The position numbers and the translations under genes are program-made. Shown piece by piece: positions 45,845-56,131 of a DNA stretch of 64,000 nt (its first letter is position 1; each line of letters starts with the position of its first letter). The DNA comes from Burkholderiales bacterium (GTDB lineage Bacteria; Pseudomonadota; Gammaproteobacteria; Burkholderiales; Casimicrobiaceae): NCBI GenBank assembly GCA_015075645.1, contig JABTUF010000006.1, positions 248,001 to 312,000 of the forward strand, read 5' to 3'. Below the pieces are notes generated by a model. It was given only the letters and a program-made list of their open reading frames with translations, ran no database searches and was not told the DNA's origin.

Positions 45845-47227
45845 ATGAATCGACCACACCAACCGATCGCGCGCGCCCGGCGGCTCGCGCTCGCTCTGGC
45901 CGTCGCGATCGCGCCGGGCGCCTTGGCCGCGGTGAGTGAGCAGGAAGCCGCGCAACTGGGCAAGAGCCTCACCCCGGTCGGCGCCGAACGCGCCGGCAAC
46001 AAGGAGGGGACGATCCCCGAGTGGACCGGCGGCGTGACGAGTGCGCCCGCCGGCTGGAAGCCCGGGCAGAAGCGGATCGACCCGTTCGCCGCCGACAAGC
46101 CGCTCTACTCGATCGACGCCACGAACGTCGACAAGTACAAGGACAAGCTCTCCGAAGGCCAGATGGCGCTGGTGAAGCAGCTCAAGGGCTACCGGATGGA
46201 CGTCTATCCGACGCGGCGGAGCTGCGGGTTCCCCGATTACGTCTACGAGCGCACGAAGACCAACGCGCGCGAGGCACGGCTCGCGTCCAACGGCTGGGGC
46301 CTCGAGAAGGGCATCGGCGCGGCGGTCGTGTTCCCGATTCCGAAGACCGGCGCCGAGGCGGTCTGGAACCACAAGATCCGCTTCATGGGCGAGGGCCGCA
46401 TCGAACACTACGCGACGATCTTCTCGAACCGCAGCGGCGCGTTCACGCCGCTCGTGCAGGACCAGTGGACCTGGGTGCCGTTCCACTCGCCGAAGAACAA
46501 GGGCGTCGAGGACGTCGGCGGCGTCGAGATGAAGCTCCTGAACGCCGTCGTCTCGCCGGCCGCGCGCGCGGGCGAACTCATCCTCGCGCACTGGTTCTTC
46601 AACGAACCCTCCGACGCCTGGCTCTACTTCCCCGGCCAGCGCCGCACGCGCCGGGCGCCGTCGTTCGCCTACGACAACCCGGTTCCCGGCTACGAGAACC
46701 TCGAGACGGTCGACGCGTATCCGATGTACGCGGGCGCGATGGACCGCTACGACTGGAAGCTCCTCGGCAAGCAGGAGCTCTTCCTCCCCTACAACAGCTT
46801 CAAGCTGATCGACAAGAGCCGCAAGTACACCGACGTCTACCTCGGGGACTTCATCAACCGCGACGTCATGCGTTACGAACTGCACCGCGTCTGGAAGGTC
46901 GAGGCCACGGTCAAGCAGGGCATGCGCCACCAGATCGCGCGGCGCGTGTTCTACCTCGACGAGGACAGCTGGGCGCTGATGGTCGCCGACAACTACGACG
47001 CGCAGGGGAAGCTCTGGCGCGTGCAGGAATCGAGCATCTTCCCCGCGCCGGAGATCCCCGCCTGCGTCGGCCAGGAGCTCGTCTCCTACGACCTGTCGGT
47101 CGGCCGCTACATCGGCGAGAACGCGACGCAGGAGCGGCCCGAGACCGACTGGCTCGCCGGCCGCGAAGGGCGCATCGATCCGCGGAAGTTCAATCCCGAC
47201 GAACTGCGTCGGGTGGGCGACCGCTGA
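45845..47227 (+). CDS. DUF1329 outer-membrane-associated protein
   Basis: 460 residues with a signal peptide (cleavage about residue 29, GALAAVSEQ). DUF1329 features: LGKSLTPVGAERAGNKEGTIPEWTGG, a region of LolA/LolB-like beta strands (YFPGQRRTRRAPSFAYDNP) and MDRYDWKLLGKQELFLPYN. DUF1329 proteins nearly always travel with DUF1302 and RND/MMPL genes, exactly as here, and are believed to take part in moving hydrophobic compounds across the outer membrane. First gene of the long plus-strand run. Confidence 0.9.
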   Translation: MNRPHQPIARARRLALALAVAIAPGALAAVSEQEAAQLGKSLTPVGAERAGNKEGTIPEWTGGVTSAPAGWKPGQKRIDPFAADKPLYSIDATNVDKYKDKLSEGQMALVKQLKGYRMDVYPTRRSCGFPDYVYERTKTNAREARLASNGWGLEKGIGAAVVFPIPKTGAEAVWNHKIRFMGEGRIEHYATIFSNRSGAFTPLVQDQWTWVPFHSPKNKGVEDVGGVEMKLLNAVVSPAARAGELILAHWFFNEPSDAWLYFPGQRRTRRAPSFAYDNPVPGYENLETVDAYPMYAGAMDRYDWKLLGKQELFLPYNSFKLIDKSRKYTDVYLGDFINRDVMRYELHRVWKVEATVKQGMRHQIARRVFYLDEDSWALMVADNYDAQGKLWRVQESSIFPAPEIPACVGQELVSYDLSVGRYIGENATQERPETDWLAGREGRIDPRKFNPDELRRVGDR

Positions 47228-47293
47228 GGCCGCGGGGCGCCCGGTCGTTCGACGGCGCCCCCCGGACGACGACCTGGCTGGAGGGAGGAAACG

Positions 47294-49105
47294 ATGACCG
47301 CACGTCCCCAACCCGCGACGCGTCTCGCTCGCGGCATGCTGGCTCTCGCCCTGGGCGGCGCCCTCGGAATCGTCTCCACCGCGGCGCTCGCGGTGGAGTT
47401 CGAGACCGAGCACGTCAAGGGCAGCTTCGATTCGACCGTGTCGCTGGGTTTCCAGTGGCGCATGTCCGGCACCGACTGCCGGTTCGTCGGCAACGACAAC
47501 GGCGGCTGCGCGCCGACCACCGGAACGCTGGGCGAACTCGTCAACGGCCCGGGCATGGGCGCGACCTCGAACCCGGACTTCAACTACCTGCAGTCCGACA
47601 ACGGCAACCTCAACTTCCGCAAGCACCAGCTGATCTCGCAGGCCCTCAAGGGCAACCACGAGCTCTCGCTCCGCTTCAAGGACGGCTGGAGCGCGCTCGG
47701 GCGCTTCTCGTGGCTGTTCGATCCCGCGGTCGACCGCACCGACCGCACACCGCTCTCCTCCGACGCGAAGCGCATCGCCGGGCAGGACGTCACGCTGCTC
47801 GATCTGTGGGTCGCGAAGGAATTCGAGGTCGGAGAGATGCCCGGCAAGGTGAAGGTCGGCAACCAGGTGCTTTCCTGGGGCGAGGACATCTTCATCTACG
47901 GCGGCATCAACATCATCAATCCGTTCGACCTGACGCGCGCCCACAAGCCGGGCGTGCAGATCAAGGAGATCGTCCGGCCGGTCCCGATGGCGTCGTTCAA
48001 CCTCGGCGTCTCGAAGAACTGGAGCGTCGAGGGCTTCTGGCAGTTCGGCCGGATGAACTTCCGCTTCGACCCGGTGGGCACGCCGTTCTCGATCGGCGAC
48101 GTCATCGGCAACGGCCAGCAGGACGCGTTCATCCCGAGCTCGGTGCTGGGCGAGCCGCCGGGCACCGTCGGCGACCCGGGCACGATCAGCAACGGCGCGA
48201 TCATCCCGGCGGGACAGCGCTTCACCCTCGACGACCTGCTCGCCGCCGGCACCGTCGTCCCGACGCAGCCGACGCAGAACGCGCCGAGCGCGAACCAGTT
48301 CGGCCTCGCCGCGCGCTGGAAGCCCGAGAACATCAACGCGGAGTTCGGCTTCTACTACATCCACTACAACGACAAGATCCCGTTCCTCGCGTTCGTGAAC
48401 GACCCCTCGACGATCACCTCGAACCCGTTCGGGTTGGGTTACAAGCTGCAGTACGGCAAGAACCGTGATCTCTTCGGCGTCTCGGTCAACACGATGCTGG
48501 GTGACTGGGCGATCGGCGGCGAGGTCTCCTACCGCCCGCGCGACGGCGTCGGCATCGACCCGACCGTGCCGCTCGAAGGCCAGTACTGCGCGTTCTGCGC
48601 GCCGGGCACCTACGACGGCTACATCAACGCGAAGAAGTGGCAGGCGCACGTCACGGCGATCTACCTGCTGGGCCCGAGCGGCGACCTGGGGTGGCTCCTG
48701 CGCGGCGCGGGCGCCGCGGAGGGCACGCTGCTGTTCGAGGCGGCGGCCGCGTACTACCCGAACCTCGACCGTTCGGGCAAGTATCCGATCCTGCTGCCCA
48801 ACTACGAGATGCCCGACAAGTTCTCCACCGGCATCGTGACCTCGTTCAACCTCGTCTACCCGCACGTCTTCGGCAGTCCGGTCAACATGACGCCGCAGAT
48901 CGACTTCCTCTACGACATCCACGGGACGAGCCCCAACACGATCCCGTTCGTCGAGGGGCGACTCGCGGTCACGCCCTCGCTCAACTTCGAGTACCTGAAC
49001 AAGTGGCGCGCGTCGATCTCGTACACGAGCTTCGCGGGCGGCGGCACCAACAACCTCATGGCCGACCGCGACTACCTCGCGGTGAACTTCTCCTACTCGT
49101 TCTGA
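47294..49105 (+). CDS. DUF1302 outer-membrane beta-barrel-like protein
   Basis: 603 residues with signal peptide (cleavage about residue 33, AALAVEFET). DUF1302 proteins are predicted barrels; alternating strands dominate and the final residue pattern DRDYLAVNFSYSF ends in Phe, as outer-membrane barrels do. VSLGFQWRMSGTDCRF and VGNQVLSWGEDIFIYGGINIINP are family-typical. Partner of the DUF1329 protein 66 bp upstream. Likely outer-membrane component of a lipid or hydrophobic-substrate transport system. Confidence 0.9.
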   Translation: MTARPQPATRLARGMLALALGGALGIVSTAALAVEFETEHVKGSFDSTVSLGFQWRMSGTDCRFVGNDNGGCAPTTGTLGELVNGPGMGATSNPDFNYLQSDNGNLNFRKHQLISQALKGNHELSLRFKDGWSALGRFSWLFDPAVDRTDRTPLSSDAKRIAGQDVTLLDLWVAKEFEVGEMPGKVKVGNQVLSWGEDIFIYGGINIINPFDLTRAHKPGVQIKEIVRPVPMASFNLGVSKNWSVEGFWQFGRMNFRFDPVGTPFSIGDVIGNGQQDAFIPSSVLGEPPGTVGDPGTISNGAIIPAGQRFTLDDLLAAGTVVPTQPTQNAPSANQFGLAARWKPENINAEFGFYYIHYNDKIPFLAFVNDPSTITSNPFGLGYKLQYGKNRDLFGVSVNTMLGDWAIGGEVSYRPRDGVGIDPTVPLEGQYCAFCAPGTYDGYINAKKWQAHVTAIYLLGPSGDLGWLLRGAGAAEGTLLFEAAAAYYPNLDRSGKYPILLPNYEMPDKFSTGIVTSFNLVYPHVFGSPVNMTPQIDFLYDIHGTSPNTIPFVEGRLAVTPSLNFEYLNKWRASISYTSFAGGGTNNLMADRDYLAVNFSYSF

Positions 49106-49166
49106 CCGCGCGACCGGCGCCGGCCGCCCTCCGGGGCGGCCGGGGTCGCTGTCGCGCCGCTCCCCG

Positions 49167-51527
49167 ATGCTCGCCCGCCTCGTCGCACGCCTCGAGGAAG
49201 CGTTCTTCGCCCATCGCGGCGCCACGCTCGGCGTGCTGGCGCTCGTCACCGTCGTGATGGGGGTTTTCGCGGCGCAGCTCAAGATGACCGCCGGCTTCGA
49301 CAAGCAGCTCCCGCAGGAGCACGAGTACATCCAGACCTTCTACCAGTACCGCGACCAGGTGTTCGGCGCGAACCGCGTCATCGTGGTCGTCCGCGCGAAG
49401 AGCGGCGACATGTGGAGCGCGCCGTTCCTGAGGAAGTTGAACGACGTGACGCAGGCGGTGATGTTCATGCCCGGCGTCGACCGGCGCACGGTGAGCTCGC
49501 TGTGGACGCCGACCACGCGCGTGCTCGAGATCACCGAGGAAGGCTTCGAGTCCGAGGACGTGATCGGCGGCGACATCACGCCGGACACGCTGACGCCGGA
49601 GAAGATCGCGAAGATCCGGCGCAACGCCATCGTCGGCGGCTACATCGGGCAGCTGGTCGCGAACGACAACTCGGGCGCGATGGTCGTCGCCGACCTCATG
49701 GACAGCGATCCGGTCACGCGCAAGCCCCTCGACTACCTCGACCTCGCGCGCCGGCTCGAAGTGGAGGTTCGCCAGAAGCACGAGAACGCGGACTTCGACA
49801 TCGCGATCATCGGCTTCGCCAAGGAGATCGGCGACATCGCCGACGGCGCGACGAGCGTGATCCGTTTCTTCGCGCTCGCCTTCCTCCTCACCGCCCTGTC
49901 GGTGTGGATCTACTGCCGCTCCTGGGCGCTGACCGCGCTCGCGCTCGGCTGTTCGCTCGTCTCGGTGGTCTGGCAGTTCGGGACGCTGAGGCTCCTGGGC
50001 TACGGCCTCGACCCGCTCGCGGTCCTCGTGCCGTTCCTGGTCTTCGCGATCGGGGTGTCGCACGGCGTCCAGCAGATCAACTACATCGTCAAGGAGGTCT
50101 CGTCGGGCGCCGACACCGCGACCGCGGCGCGCCGCTCGTTCACCGGGCTCCTCATTCCCGGAACGATGGCGCTCGTCACGGCGTTCGTCGGGTTCGCGAC
50201 GCTGATGCTGATCCCGATCCCGATGATCCGCGAACTCGCGATCACCGCCGCGATCGGCGTCGCCTACAAGATCGTCACCAACCTCGTGATGCTTCCCGTC
50301 GCGGCGTCGTACCTGCGCTTCGACGACCGCTACGTCGGACGGGTGAACCGGCTGCGCGAGCGGCGCGGCTACTGGATGGGGATCCTCGGCCGCGTCGCCG
50401 AGCCGCGCAACGCCGCGATCGGGACCCTCGTGTGCGCGGTGCTGTTCGCCGTCGCCTGGCACCAGAGCCAGGGCCGGCACATCGGCCACCTGCAGCCGGG
50501 TGCGCCGGAACTGCGCGCCGACTCGCGCTACAACCGGGACGCCGACGAGATCGTCGCGCGCTTCGACCTGGGCCTCGACGTGCTCTCGGTCGTCGTCGAG
50601 ACGCCGAAGGACGGCTGCTACGACCACGCGGTCATGGAGTACCTGAACCAGTTCAGCTGGCAGATGGCGAACGTGCCGGGGGTGGTGTCGGTGGCCTCGA
50701 TCGCCTGGCTCGCGAAGCAGGCGTTCTCGGGATTCAACGAAGGCAACCCGAAGTGGGCGGCGCTGCCGCGCGACCCGAAGGCGCTCGCGAACGCGATCAG
50801 CATGGCGCCCGAGGGCTCGGGACTCACCAATCCGGGCTGCACGGTGATGCCGGTGCACCTGTACCTCGCGGACCACAAGGCCGGGACGGTCAAGGACGTG
50901 ACCGGCGCGGTCAAGGCGTTCCGCGAGGGCAACGTCGACCCGCGGATCAAGGTCCGGCTCGCGAGCGGCAACGCCGGCGTGCAGGCGGCGACCAACGAGG
51001 TGCTCGAGACGACCGAGTTCAGGATGATGCTCTACGTCTACCTGACGATCGTCGCGCTGGTCCTCCTCACCTACCGCGACTGGCGCGCGATGGTGGCCTG
51101 CTGCCTGCCGCTCACGCTCGCCACCTTCCTCGGCTACTGGTTCATGAAGGAACTCGACATCGGGCTCACCGTCGCGACGCTGCCGGTGATGGTGCTGGCG
51201 GTCGGCATCGGCGTCGACTACGCGTTCTACATCTACAACCGGTTGCAGCTCCACCTCGCGCTCGGCGTCGACATCGTGTCGGCGTTCAAGCAGGCGCTGC
51301 GCGAGACCGGCATCGCCACGATCTTCACCGCGCTCACGCTCTCGGTGGGCGTCGCGACCTGGTCGTTCTCCGAGCTCAAGTTCCAGGCCGACATGGGCCT
51401 GCTGCTGACCTTCATGTTCATGGTGAACATGCTGATGGCGATCACGTTGCTGCCCGCGCTCGCCGTCATGATCGACAAGCTGATTCCGCGGAGGCGGCCG
51501 GTCCGCGCGCCGCTCCTGGCGCACTGA
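49167..51527 (+). CDS. RND-superfamily (MMPL-type) transporter
   Basis: 786 residues, 12 predicted TM helices in two halves, each with a periplasmic porter domain after its first helix. MMPL-type features include LLIPGTMALVTAFVGFATLMLIPI in the first half and VMVLAVGIGVDYAFYIYNRL in the second. This class lacks a membrane-fusion-protein partner and commonly associates with DUF1302, DUF1329 and YCF48 genes, resembling hydrophobic-compound or lipid exporters such as HpnN-type proteins. No strong SD is visible before the ATG. Substrate unknown; one with relevance to amine metabolism is possible given the downstream genes. Confidence 0.9.
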   Translation: MLARLVARLEEAFFAHRGATLGVLALVTVVMGVFAAQLKMTAGFDKQLPQEHEYIQTFYQYRDQVFGANRVIVVVRAKSGDMWSAPFLRKLNDVTQAVMFMPGVDRRTVSSLWTPTTRVLEITEEGFESEDVIGGDITPDTLTPEKIAKIRRNAIVGGYIGQLVANDNSGAMVVADLMDSDPVTRKPLDYLDLARRLEVEVRQKHENADFDIAIIGFAKEIGDIADGATSVIRFFALAFLLTALSVWIYCRSWALTALALGCSLVSVVWQFGTLRLLGYGLDPLAVLVPFLVFAIGVSHGVQQINYIVKEVSSGADTATAARRSFTGLLIPGTMALVTAFVGFATLMLIPIPMIRELAITAAIGVAYKIVTNLVMLPVAASYLRFDDRYVGRVNRLRERRGYWMGILGRVAEPRNAAIGTLVCAVLFAVAWHQSQGRHIGHLQPGAPELRADSRYNRDADEIVARFDLGLDVLSVVVETPKDGCYDHAVMEYLNQFSWQMANVPGVVSVASIAWLAKQAFSGFNEGNPKWAALPRDPKALANAISMAPEGSGLTNPGCTVMPVHLYLADHKAGTVKDVTGAVKAFREGNVDPRIKVRLASGNAGVQAATNEVLETTEFRMMLYVYLTIVALVLLTYRDWRAMVACCLPLTLATFLGYWFMKELDIGLTVATLPVMVLAVGIGVDYAFYIYNRLQLHLALGVDIVSAFKQALRETGIATIFTALTLSVGVATWSFSELKFQADMGLLLTFMFMVNMLMAITLLPALAVMIDKLIPRRRPVRAPLLAH

Positions 51528-51531
51528 CGCG

Positions 51532-52023
51532 ATGTTCGATCGCATCCTCGCGTACCTCGCTTCGCCCCCGACCGCGGCGCCCGGCGCGCTCGCCGCGCCG
51601 TATCCGCGCCGCGTCGTCGCCGTCGCCGCGCTGCTGGTCGAACTCGCGCAGAGCGACCGCGGGCTCGCGGACCGCGAGCTCGCCACCGTCGAGCGCATCG
51701 TGCGCGAGCGCTTCGGCATGGACGAGGCGGGCGCCTCGAGGCTCGTCGAAGCCGCCCGGCGCGAGCTCGCCGCCTCGCTCGAGGACTGGGTGTTCGCCCA
51801 CGCCGTGCGCGAAGGCTTCGACGCGGCCGAACGCGGCGGGATCGTCGCGCTGCTGTGGGAGGTCGTCTACGCCGACGGACACCTCGCGCGCCTCGAGGAG
51901 TCGCAGATGCGGCGGATCGCCGCGGCGCTCGGGGTCAGCGACGCCGACCGCGAAGCGGCGCGCGCGCAGGCGTTCGCACGCCTCGGCCGGGCCGGCGCGT
52001 CCGACGCCCAGGAGGCCGAGTGA
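51532..52023 (+). CDS. TerB-like (tellurite resistance B) domain protein
   Basis: 163 residues, mainly helical. The pattern VAVAALLVELAQSDRGLADREL followed by IVALLWEVVYADGHLARLEE contains the two acidic loops typical of TerB-like domains, which bind metal. It starts 4 bp after the RND gene and its stop overlaps the next start (GTGA). TerB-like proteins act at the membrane in stress or transport systems; the link to tellurite is only by name. Confidence 0.8.
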   Translation: MFDRILAYLASPPTAAPGALAAPYPRRVVAVAALLVELAQSDRGLADRELATVERIVRERFGMDEAGASRLVEAARRELAASLEDWVFAHAVREGFDAAERGGIVALLWEVVYADGHLARLEESQMRRIAAALGVSDADREAARAQAFARLGRAGASDAQEAE

Positions 52024-52991
52024 AGCGCGCGCGCGCGGTCGCCGCCTGGGGTCTCGCGGTCCTCGCGACGGCTGCACTCGCGGTATCGTCCGCCGCGCCG
52101 CCCGCGCCCGCCCGCGAAGCGTTCCGTGCGCGCCTCGCGGCGCAGGCTCCGTTGCTCGCGCTGGCGCGCGCGGGCGATCGCCTCGTCGCGGTCGGCGATT
52201 TCGGCGTCGTCCTGCTCTCCGACGACCAGGGCCGCACGTGGCGCCAGGCGGCCTCGGTCGCGGCGCGCGAGATGCTCACCTCGGTCACGTTCGTCGATCC
52301 GGCGCGCGGCTTCGCCGTCGGCCACGGCGGCACGATCATCGCCACCACCGATGGGGGCGAGCACTGGACGCGCATCCACGAAGCCGGCGCCGACAACGTG
52401 CTGCTGTCGGTGTGGTTCGGCAACGCGAGAACCGGGGTCGCGGTCGGCGCATTCGGTTTCGCGATCGCCACCGCGGACGGCGGTGCGACATGGACACCGC
52501 TCACGCCGGGCGATGGCGACGATCGCGACCGCCACCTGAACGCGATCTTCGCCGGTCCCGCTGACACGCTCTTCGTCGCGGCGGAAGCGGGCACGGTGTT
52601 CCGCTCCCCCGACGGCGGGCGGTCATGGACCGTGCTGCGCCTGCCCTACGACGGCTCGTTCTGGGGCGGCATGACGCTCGCCGACGGCACCGTGCTGGTC
52701 TGGGGCATGCGCGGACACGTGTACCGATCGGCCGACCGCGGCGCGAGTTGGACCGAGGTGCCGACCGGCGCCACGCAGTCGTTCGCCGGCGGCACGCTCA
52801 TCGCCGACGGCGCGATCGTGCTCGTCGGCCTCGGCGGCGCGGTCGCAACGAGCCGCGACGGCGGACGCACGTTTCGCACCGAACTCCGCAAGGAGCGGCA
52901 GACCTACTCGGCCGTCGCCCCGGGAGCACCCGGCCAGCTCGCGATCGCCGGGCTGTCCGGCGTCTCGTCGCTGCCGATGGCCGCGCCCTGA
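52020..52991 (+). CDS. YCF48/Hcf136-like beta-propeller protein
   Basis: 323 residues from GTG 52020, overlapping the TerB-like stop. A signal peptide (about 1-28) is followed by propeller repeats with BNR-like SDDQGRTW, TTDGGEHW, TADGGATW, SPDGGRSW, SADRGASW and SRDGGRTF units, six in all. YCF48-like proteins recur in DUF1302/DUF1329/RND clusters and probably scaffold the transporter in the periplasm. The C-terminus is short and unremarkable. Confidence 0.88.
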   Translation: MKRARAVAAWGLAVLATAALAVSSAAPPAPAREAFRARLAAQAPLLALARAGDRLVAVGDFGVVLLSDDQGRTWRQAASVAAREMLTSVTFVDPARGFAVGHGGTIIATTDGGEHWTRIHEAGADNVLLSVWFGNARTGVAVGAFGFAIATADGGATWTPLTPGDGDDRDRHLNAIFAGPADTLFVAAEAGTVFRSPDGGRSWTVLRLPYDGSFWGGMTLADGTVLVWGMRGHVYRSADRGASWTEVPTGATQSFAGGTLIADGAIVLVGLGGAVATSRDGGRTFRTELRKERQTYSAVAPGAPGQLAIAGLSGVSSLPMAAP

Positions 52992-53033
52992 TCCCAAGCC
53001 CATCGTCTTCCCCACCTCGCCACGGAGGCCCGC

Positions 53034-54536
53034 ATGGACATGACCACACGCAATCTCGTCAGCGAAGCGGCCCGGAACTTTCTCGCCGCCCCGAAGAACA
53101 TGCTGATCGGTGCCGACTGGGTCGACGCGGCCGACGGCGGCCGCCTCGAAGTGCGCAATCCCGCGACCGGCGAGGTGTTCGCCCATGTGCCCGCGGGCAA
53201 GGCGGCCGACGTCGACCGCGCGGTGCGCGCCGCGCGCGCCGCGTTCGAGGACGGACCCTGGCCCGCGATGAGTCCGGCGCAGCGCGAGCGGCTCATCCTC
53301 GCGCTCGCGGACAAGGTCGAAGCGAACGCCCAGGCGCTCGCCGAAGTCGAGGCGCTCGACAACGGCAAGTCGGTCGGGCTCGCGCGCCACGTCGACATGG
53401 CGATGGCGGTCGACTACCTGCGCTACATGGCGGGCTGGGCGACCAAGATCGAGGGCGCGACGCACGACGTGTCGGTGCCGTTCATCCCGCAGGCGAAGTT
53501 CTTCGCGTGGACGCGCCGCGAGGCGGTCGGCGTCGTCGGCGCGATCATCCCGTGGAACTTCCCGCTCTTGATGGCCGCGTGGAAGATCGGGCCGGCGCTC
53601 GCCGCCGGCTGCACGGTGGTGCTGAAGCCCGCCGAGGAGACGCCGCTCACCGCGCTGTGGCTCGCGCAGCTCGCGCTCGACGCCGGCATCCCGCCGGGTG
53701 TCGTGAACGTCGTCACGGGACTGGGCGAGACCGCCGGCGCGGCGCTCGCGTCGCACCCGGGCATCGACAAGATCGCGTTCACCGGCTCGACCTCGGTCGG
53801 CAAGCTCGTGCAGCGCGCGGCGGTCGACAACATGACGCGCGTGTCGCTCGAACTCGGCGGCAAGTCGCCGGTGATCGTGCTCGACGACGCGGACCCGGCG
53901 ACCGCCGCGGCCGGCGCCGCACAGGCGATCTTCTTCAACCAGGGCCAGGTCTGCACGGCCGGGTCGCGGCTCTACGTGCAGAAGAAGAACTTCGACAAGG
54001 TCGTCGGCGAACTCGCGGGCATCGCGGGCGCGATGAAGCTCGGCCCCGGCCTCGACCCGGCGAGCCAGTTGGGCCCGCTCGTCTCCGAAGTCCAGCGCGA
54101 CCGCGTGTGCGGCTACATCGCGAGCGGCGTGAGCCAGGGCGCGAAGGTCGCTGCCGGCGGCGGCCGCTCCGGCGACAAGGGCTACTTCGTGCAGCCGACC
54201 GTGCTCGTCGACGCGCGCCAGGACATGCGCGTCGTGCAGGAGGAGATCTTCGGCCCGGTCGTCGTCGCGCTGCCCTACGACTCGATCGACGACGCGGTCC
54301 GCCTCGCGAACGACACGCCCTACGGGCTCGGCGCGTCGATCTGGTCGAACGACCTCTCGCGCGTGCACCGGATGATCCCGCGCATCAAGGCGGGCACCGT
54401 GTGGGTGAACTGCCACAGCATGCTCGACCCGAGCCTGCCGTTCGGCGGATTCAAGCAATCCGGGTTCGGCCGTGAGATGGGCCGCGCCGCGATCGACCTC
54501 TTCACCGAGGTCAAGTCCGTGATGATGGCGGTGTGA
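53034..54536 (+). CDS. Aldehyde dehydrogenase, phenylacetaldehyde/betaine-aldehyde type
   Basis: 500 residues of the NAD(P)-dependent ALDH superfamily. Catalytic Cys307 in FFNQGQVCTAG, general-base Glu273 in SLELGGKSP, IIPWNFPLLM and GSTSVGKLVQ cofactor site. It resembles PeaE/FeaB-like enzymes that oxidise aldehydes released by amine oxidation. The gene ends 26 bp before the amine dehydrogenase alpha subunit, so it most likely consumes that enzyme's aldehyde product in the cytoplasm. SD CGGAGG upstream. Confidence 0.93.
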   Translation: MDMTTRNLVSEAARNFLAAPKNMLIGADWVDAADGGRLEVRNPATGEVFAHVPAGKAADVDRAVRAARAAFEDGPWPAMSPAQRERLILALADKVEANAQALAEVEALDNGKSVGLARHVDMAMAVDYLRYMAGWATKIEGATHDVSVPFIPQAKFFAWTRREAVGVVGAIIPWNFPLLMAAWKIGPALAAGCTVVLKPAEETPLTALWLAQLALDAGIPPGVVNVVTGLGETAGAALASHPGIDKIAFTGSTSVGKLVQRAAVDNMTRVSLELGGKSPVIVLDDADPATAAAGAAQAIFFNQGQVCTAGSRLYVQKKNFDKVVGELAGIAGAMKLGPGLDPASQLGPLVSEVQRDRVCGYIASGVSQGAKVAAGGGRSGDKGYFVQPTVLVDARQDMRVVQEEIFGPVVVALPYDSIDDAVRLANDTPYGLGASIWSNDLSRVHRMIPRIKAGTVWVNCHSMLDPSLPFGGFKQSGFGREMGRAAIDLFTEVKSVMMAV

Positions 54537-54562
54537 GCCGCGACTCGAAGCGGAGGACGACG

Positions 54563-56131
54563 ATGCGACACGAATGGATGGCGATCCTCGCGTTCGCCGC
54601 CGCGCTCGCGACCGCGACCGGCGGCGCGAGCGCGACGGCGTTCGGACCGGACACGCTGGTGCGCGCGAAGTGCGGCACCTGCCACGCGAGCGCGCCGGAT
54701 GGGCGGATTCCCAGGGTCGAGGACGTGCGCACGACGCCGGAGGAGTGGACGGTCATCGTCGACCGGATGCGCCGGCTGCACGGCATGAGCCTGAAGGCGG
54801 GGGAAATGGACCGCCTGCTGAAGGAACTCGCCGCGACGCAACTCCTGTCGCCCTCCGAGCAGGCGCAGGTCGCCTACCTGTCGCTGTGGCACAACGCGCA
54901 GGTGCAGGAGATCCCGTCGGGACCGCAGGAGGAGAAGGTGTACACGACCTGCGTGCGCTGCCATTCGGCGGGGAAGATCCATTCGTACCGGATGACGCGG
55001 GAGGCCTGGGCGAAACTGCGCGACTTCCACCTGTACGCATCGCCCACGGTGGTCCTGACGATGCGCGAGATGCGGTGGATTCCCGAGGCCGACGCCGCGC
55101 TCGCCTACTTCGCGCAGAAGCAGCCCTACGGCGGCGCGCGACCCGCCGCGGCGGTGGCGCTCGCGGGCCGCTGGGCGGTGTTCGGCACCGCGCCCGGCCG
55201 CGGCACCTACCGGGGCGAAGCGCGGATCGCGGACAAGGGCGACGCGGAACTCTCGATCTCGGGGAGCGTCACCTACAGCGACGGGATGACCGAGTCGTTC
55301 GCCGGCGACGGCACGCTCTACGGCGGCTATGCGCTCCGCACGCGCACGTCGACCAACGGCTTCGAAACGCGCGGGGCATTCATCGCGTCCTCCGACGAGA
55401 TCACCGGCGAGTGGCACCTGCCCGCGCCGGACTTCCGGACCTCGCAGTCGCACTGGGTTCGCATCGGCGACACCCCGAAGGTCGCGCGGATCGTCCCCGG
55501 CTACCTCGTCGCCGGCGAACGCACGAAGCTGTCGATCGAGGGCGTCGCGCTGCCGGACGCGAGGGCCTCCGACCTCGTCTTCACGGGAGGCGCGGTCAAG
55601 GTGCTCGCGCTGAAGAAGACGGGCCCCGGCACGCTGGAGGCCACCGTGGAGACCGGCGCGACGAAACTCGCAGAAGCGCGGGTGACGCTCGCCGGCGTCG
55701 ATGCGGGCAGCATCACGCTCGCGCCGCGCATCGACCACATCGCGATCACGCCGTCGACCGGGCGTGCGCGCATGTCGGGCGGGACGCACTATCCCGCCGA
55801 AGGCGTCCAGTTCGAGGCGATCGCCTACGCGAAGTCCGGCAGCGGCAAGGGCGCCGCGCCGGTGGCACTGGGGCCGGTGCCCGCCGTGTTCCGTCTCGCC
55901 GAACTGAAGACCCGTCCGGGCGACGACGACCTGACCTGGCTCGGGACGATCAGCCCGAACGGCACCTACCTGCCCACGGTCGACTACGCGCCCAACCCGA
56001 AGCGCACCTACAAGGGCGAGAACAGCGGGCTCGTCAAGGTGCTGGCGCGCTACACGCGCGGCGGCACGACCTACGACGCCGCGGCCGAACTCGTCGTTAC
56101 CGTCCCCGACTACATCGCGAGGCTGCGATGA
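54563..56131 (+). CDS. qhpA: Quinohemoprotein amine dehydrogenase, alpha subunit
   Basis: 522 residues with a signal peptide (cleavage about residue 25, GASATAF). Two haem-c motifs, CGTCH (37-41) and CVRCH (130-134), are followed by the beta-rich domains II-IV of the family. The alpha subunit carries electrons from the CTQ quinone in the gamma subunit to a periplasmic acceptor. The order A-D-C-B downstream matches the Paracoccus qhp operon. ATG 54563 is chosen over an earlier in-frame site because GGAGG lies upstream. Stop overlaps the next start (ATGA). Confidence 0.95.
   Translation: MRHEWMAILAFAAALATATGGASATAFGPDTLVRAKCGTCHASAPDGRIPRVEDVRTTPEEWTVIVDRMRRLHGMSLKAGEMDRLLKELAATQLLSPSEQAQVAYLSLWHNAQVQEIPSGPQEEKVYTTCVRCHSAGKIHSYRMTREAWAKLRDFHLYASPTVVLTMREMRWIPEADAALAYFAQKQPYGGARPAAAVALAGRWAVFGTAPGRGTYRGEARIADKGDAELSISGSVTYSDGMTESFAGDGTLYGGYALRTRTSTNGFETRGAFIASSDEITGEWHLPAPDFRTSQSHWVRIGDTPKVARIVPGYLVAGERTKLSIEGVALPDARASDLVFTGGAVKVLALKKTGPGTLEATVETGATKLAEARVTLAGVDAGSITLAPRIDHIAITPSTGRARMSGGTHYPAEGVQFEAIAYAKSGSGKGAAPVALGPVPAVFRLAELKTRPGDDDLTWLGTISPNGTYLPTVDYAPNPKRTYKGENSGLVKVLARYTRGGTTYDAAAELVVTVPDYIARLR

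Noticed and set aside
45599..49330. A 1243-codon open frame on the minus strand
   Set aside because: Antisense to the DUF1329, DUF1302 and RND genes. Arg/Val/Asp-rich composition and no recognisable domain.
49056..51719. An 887-codon open frame on the minus strand
   Set aside because: Antisense to the RND transporter gene, whose 12-TM protein is unmistakable.
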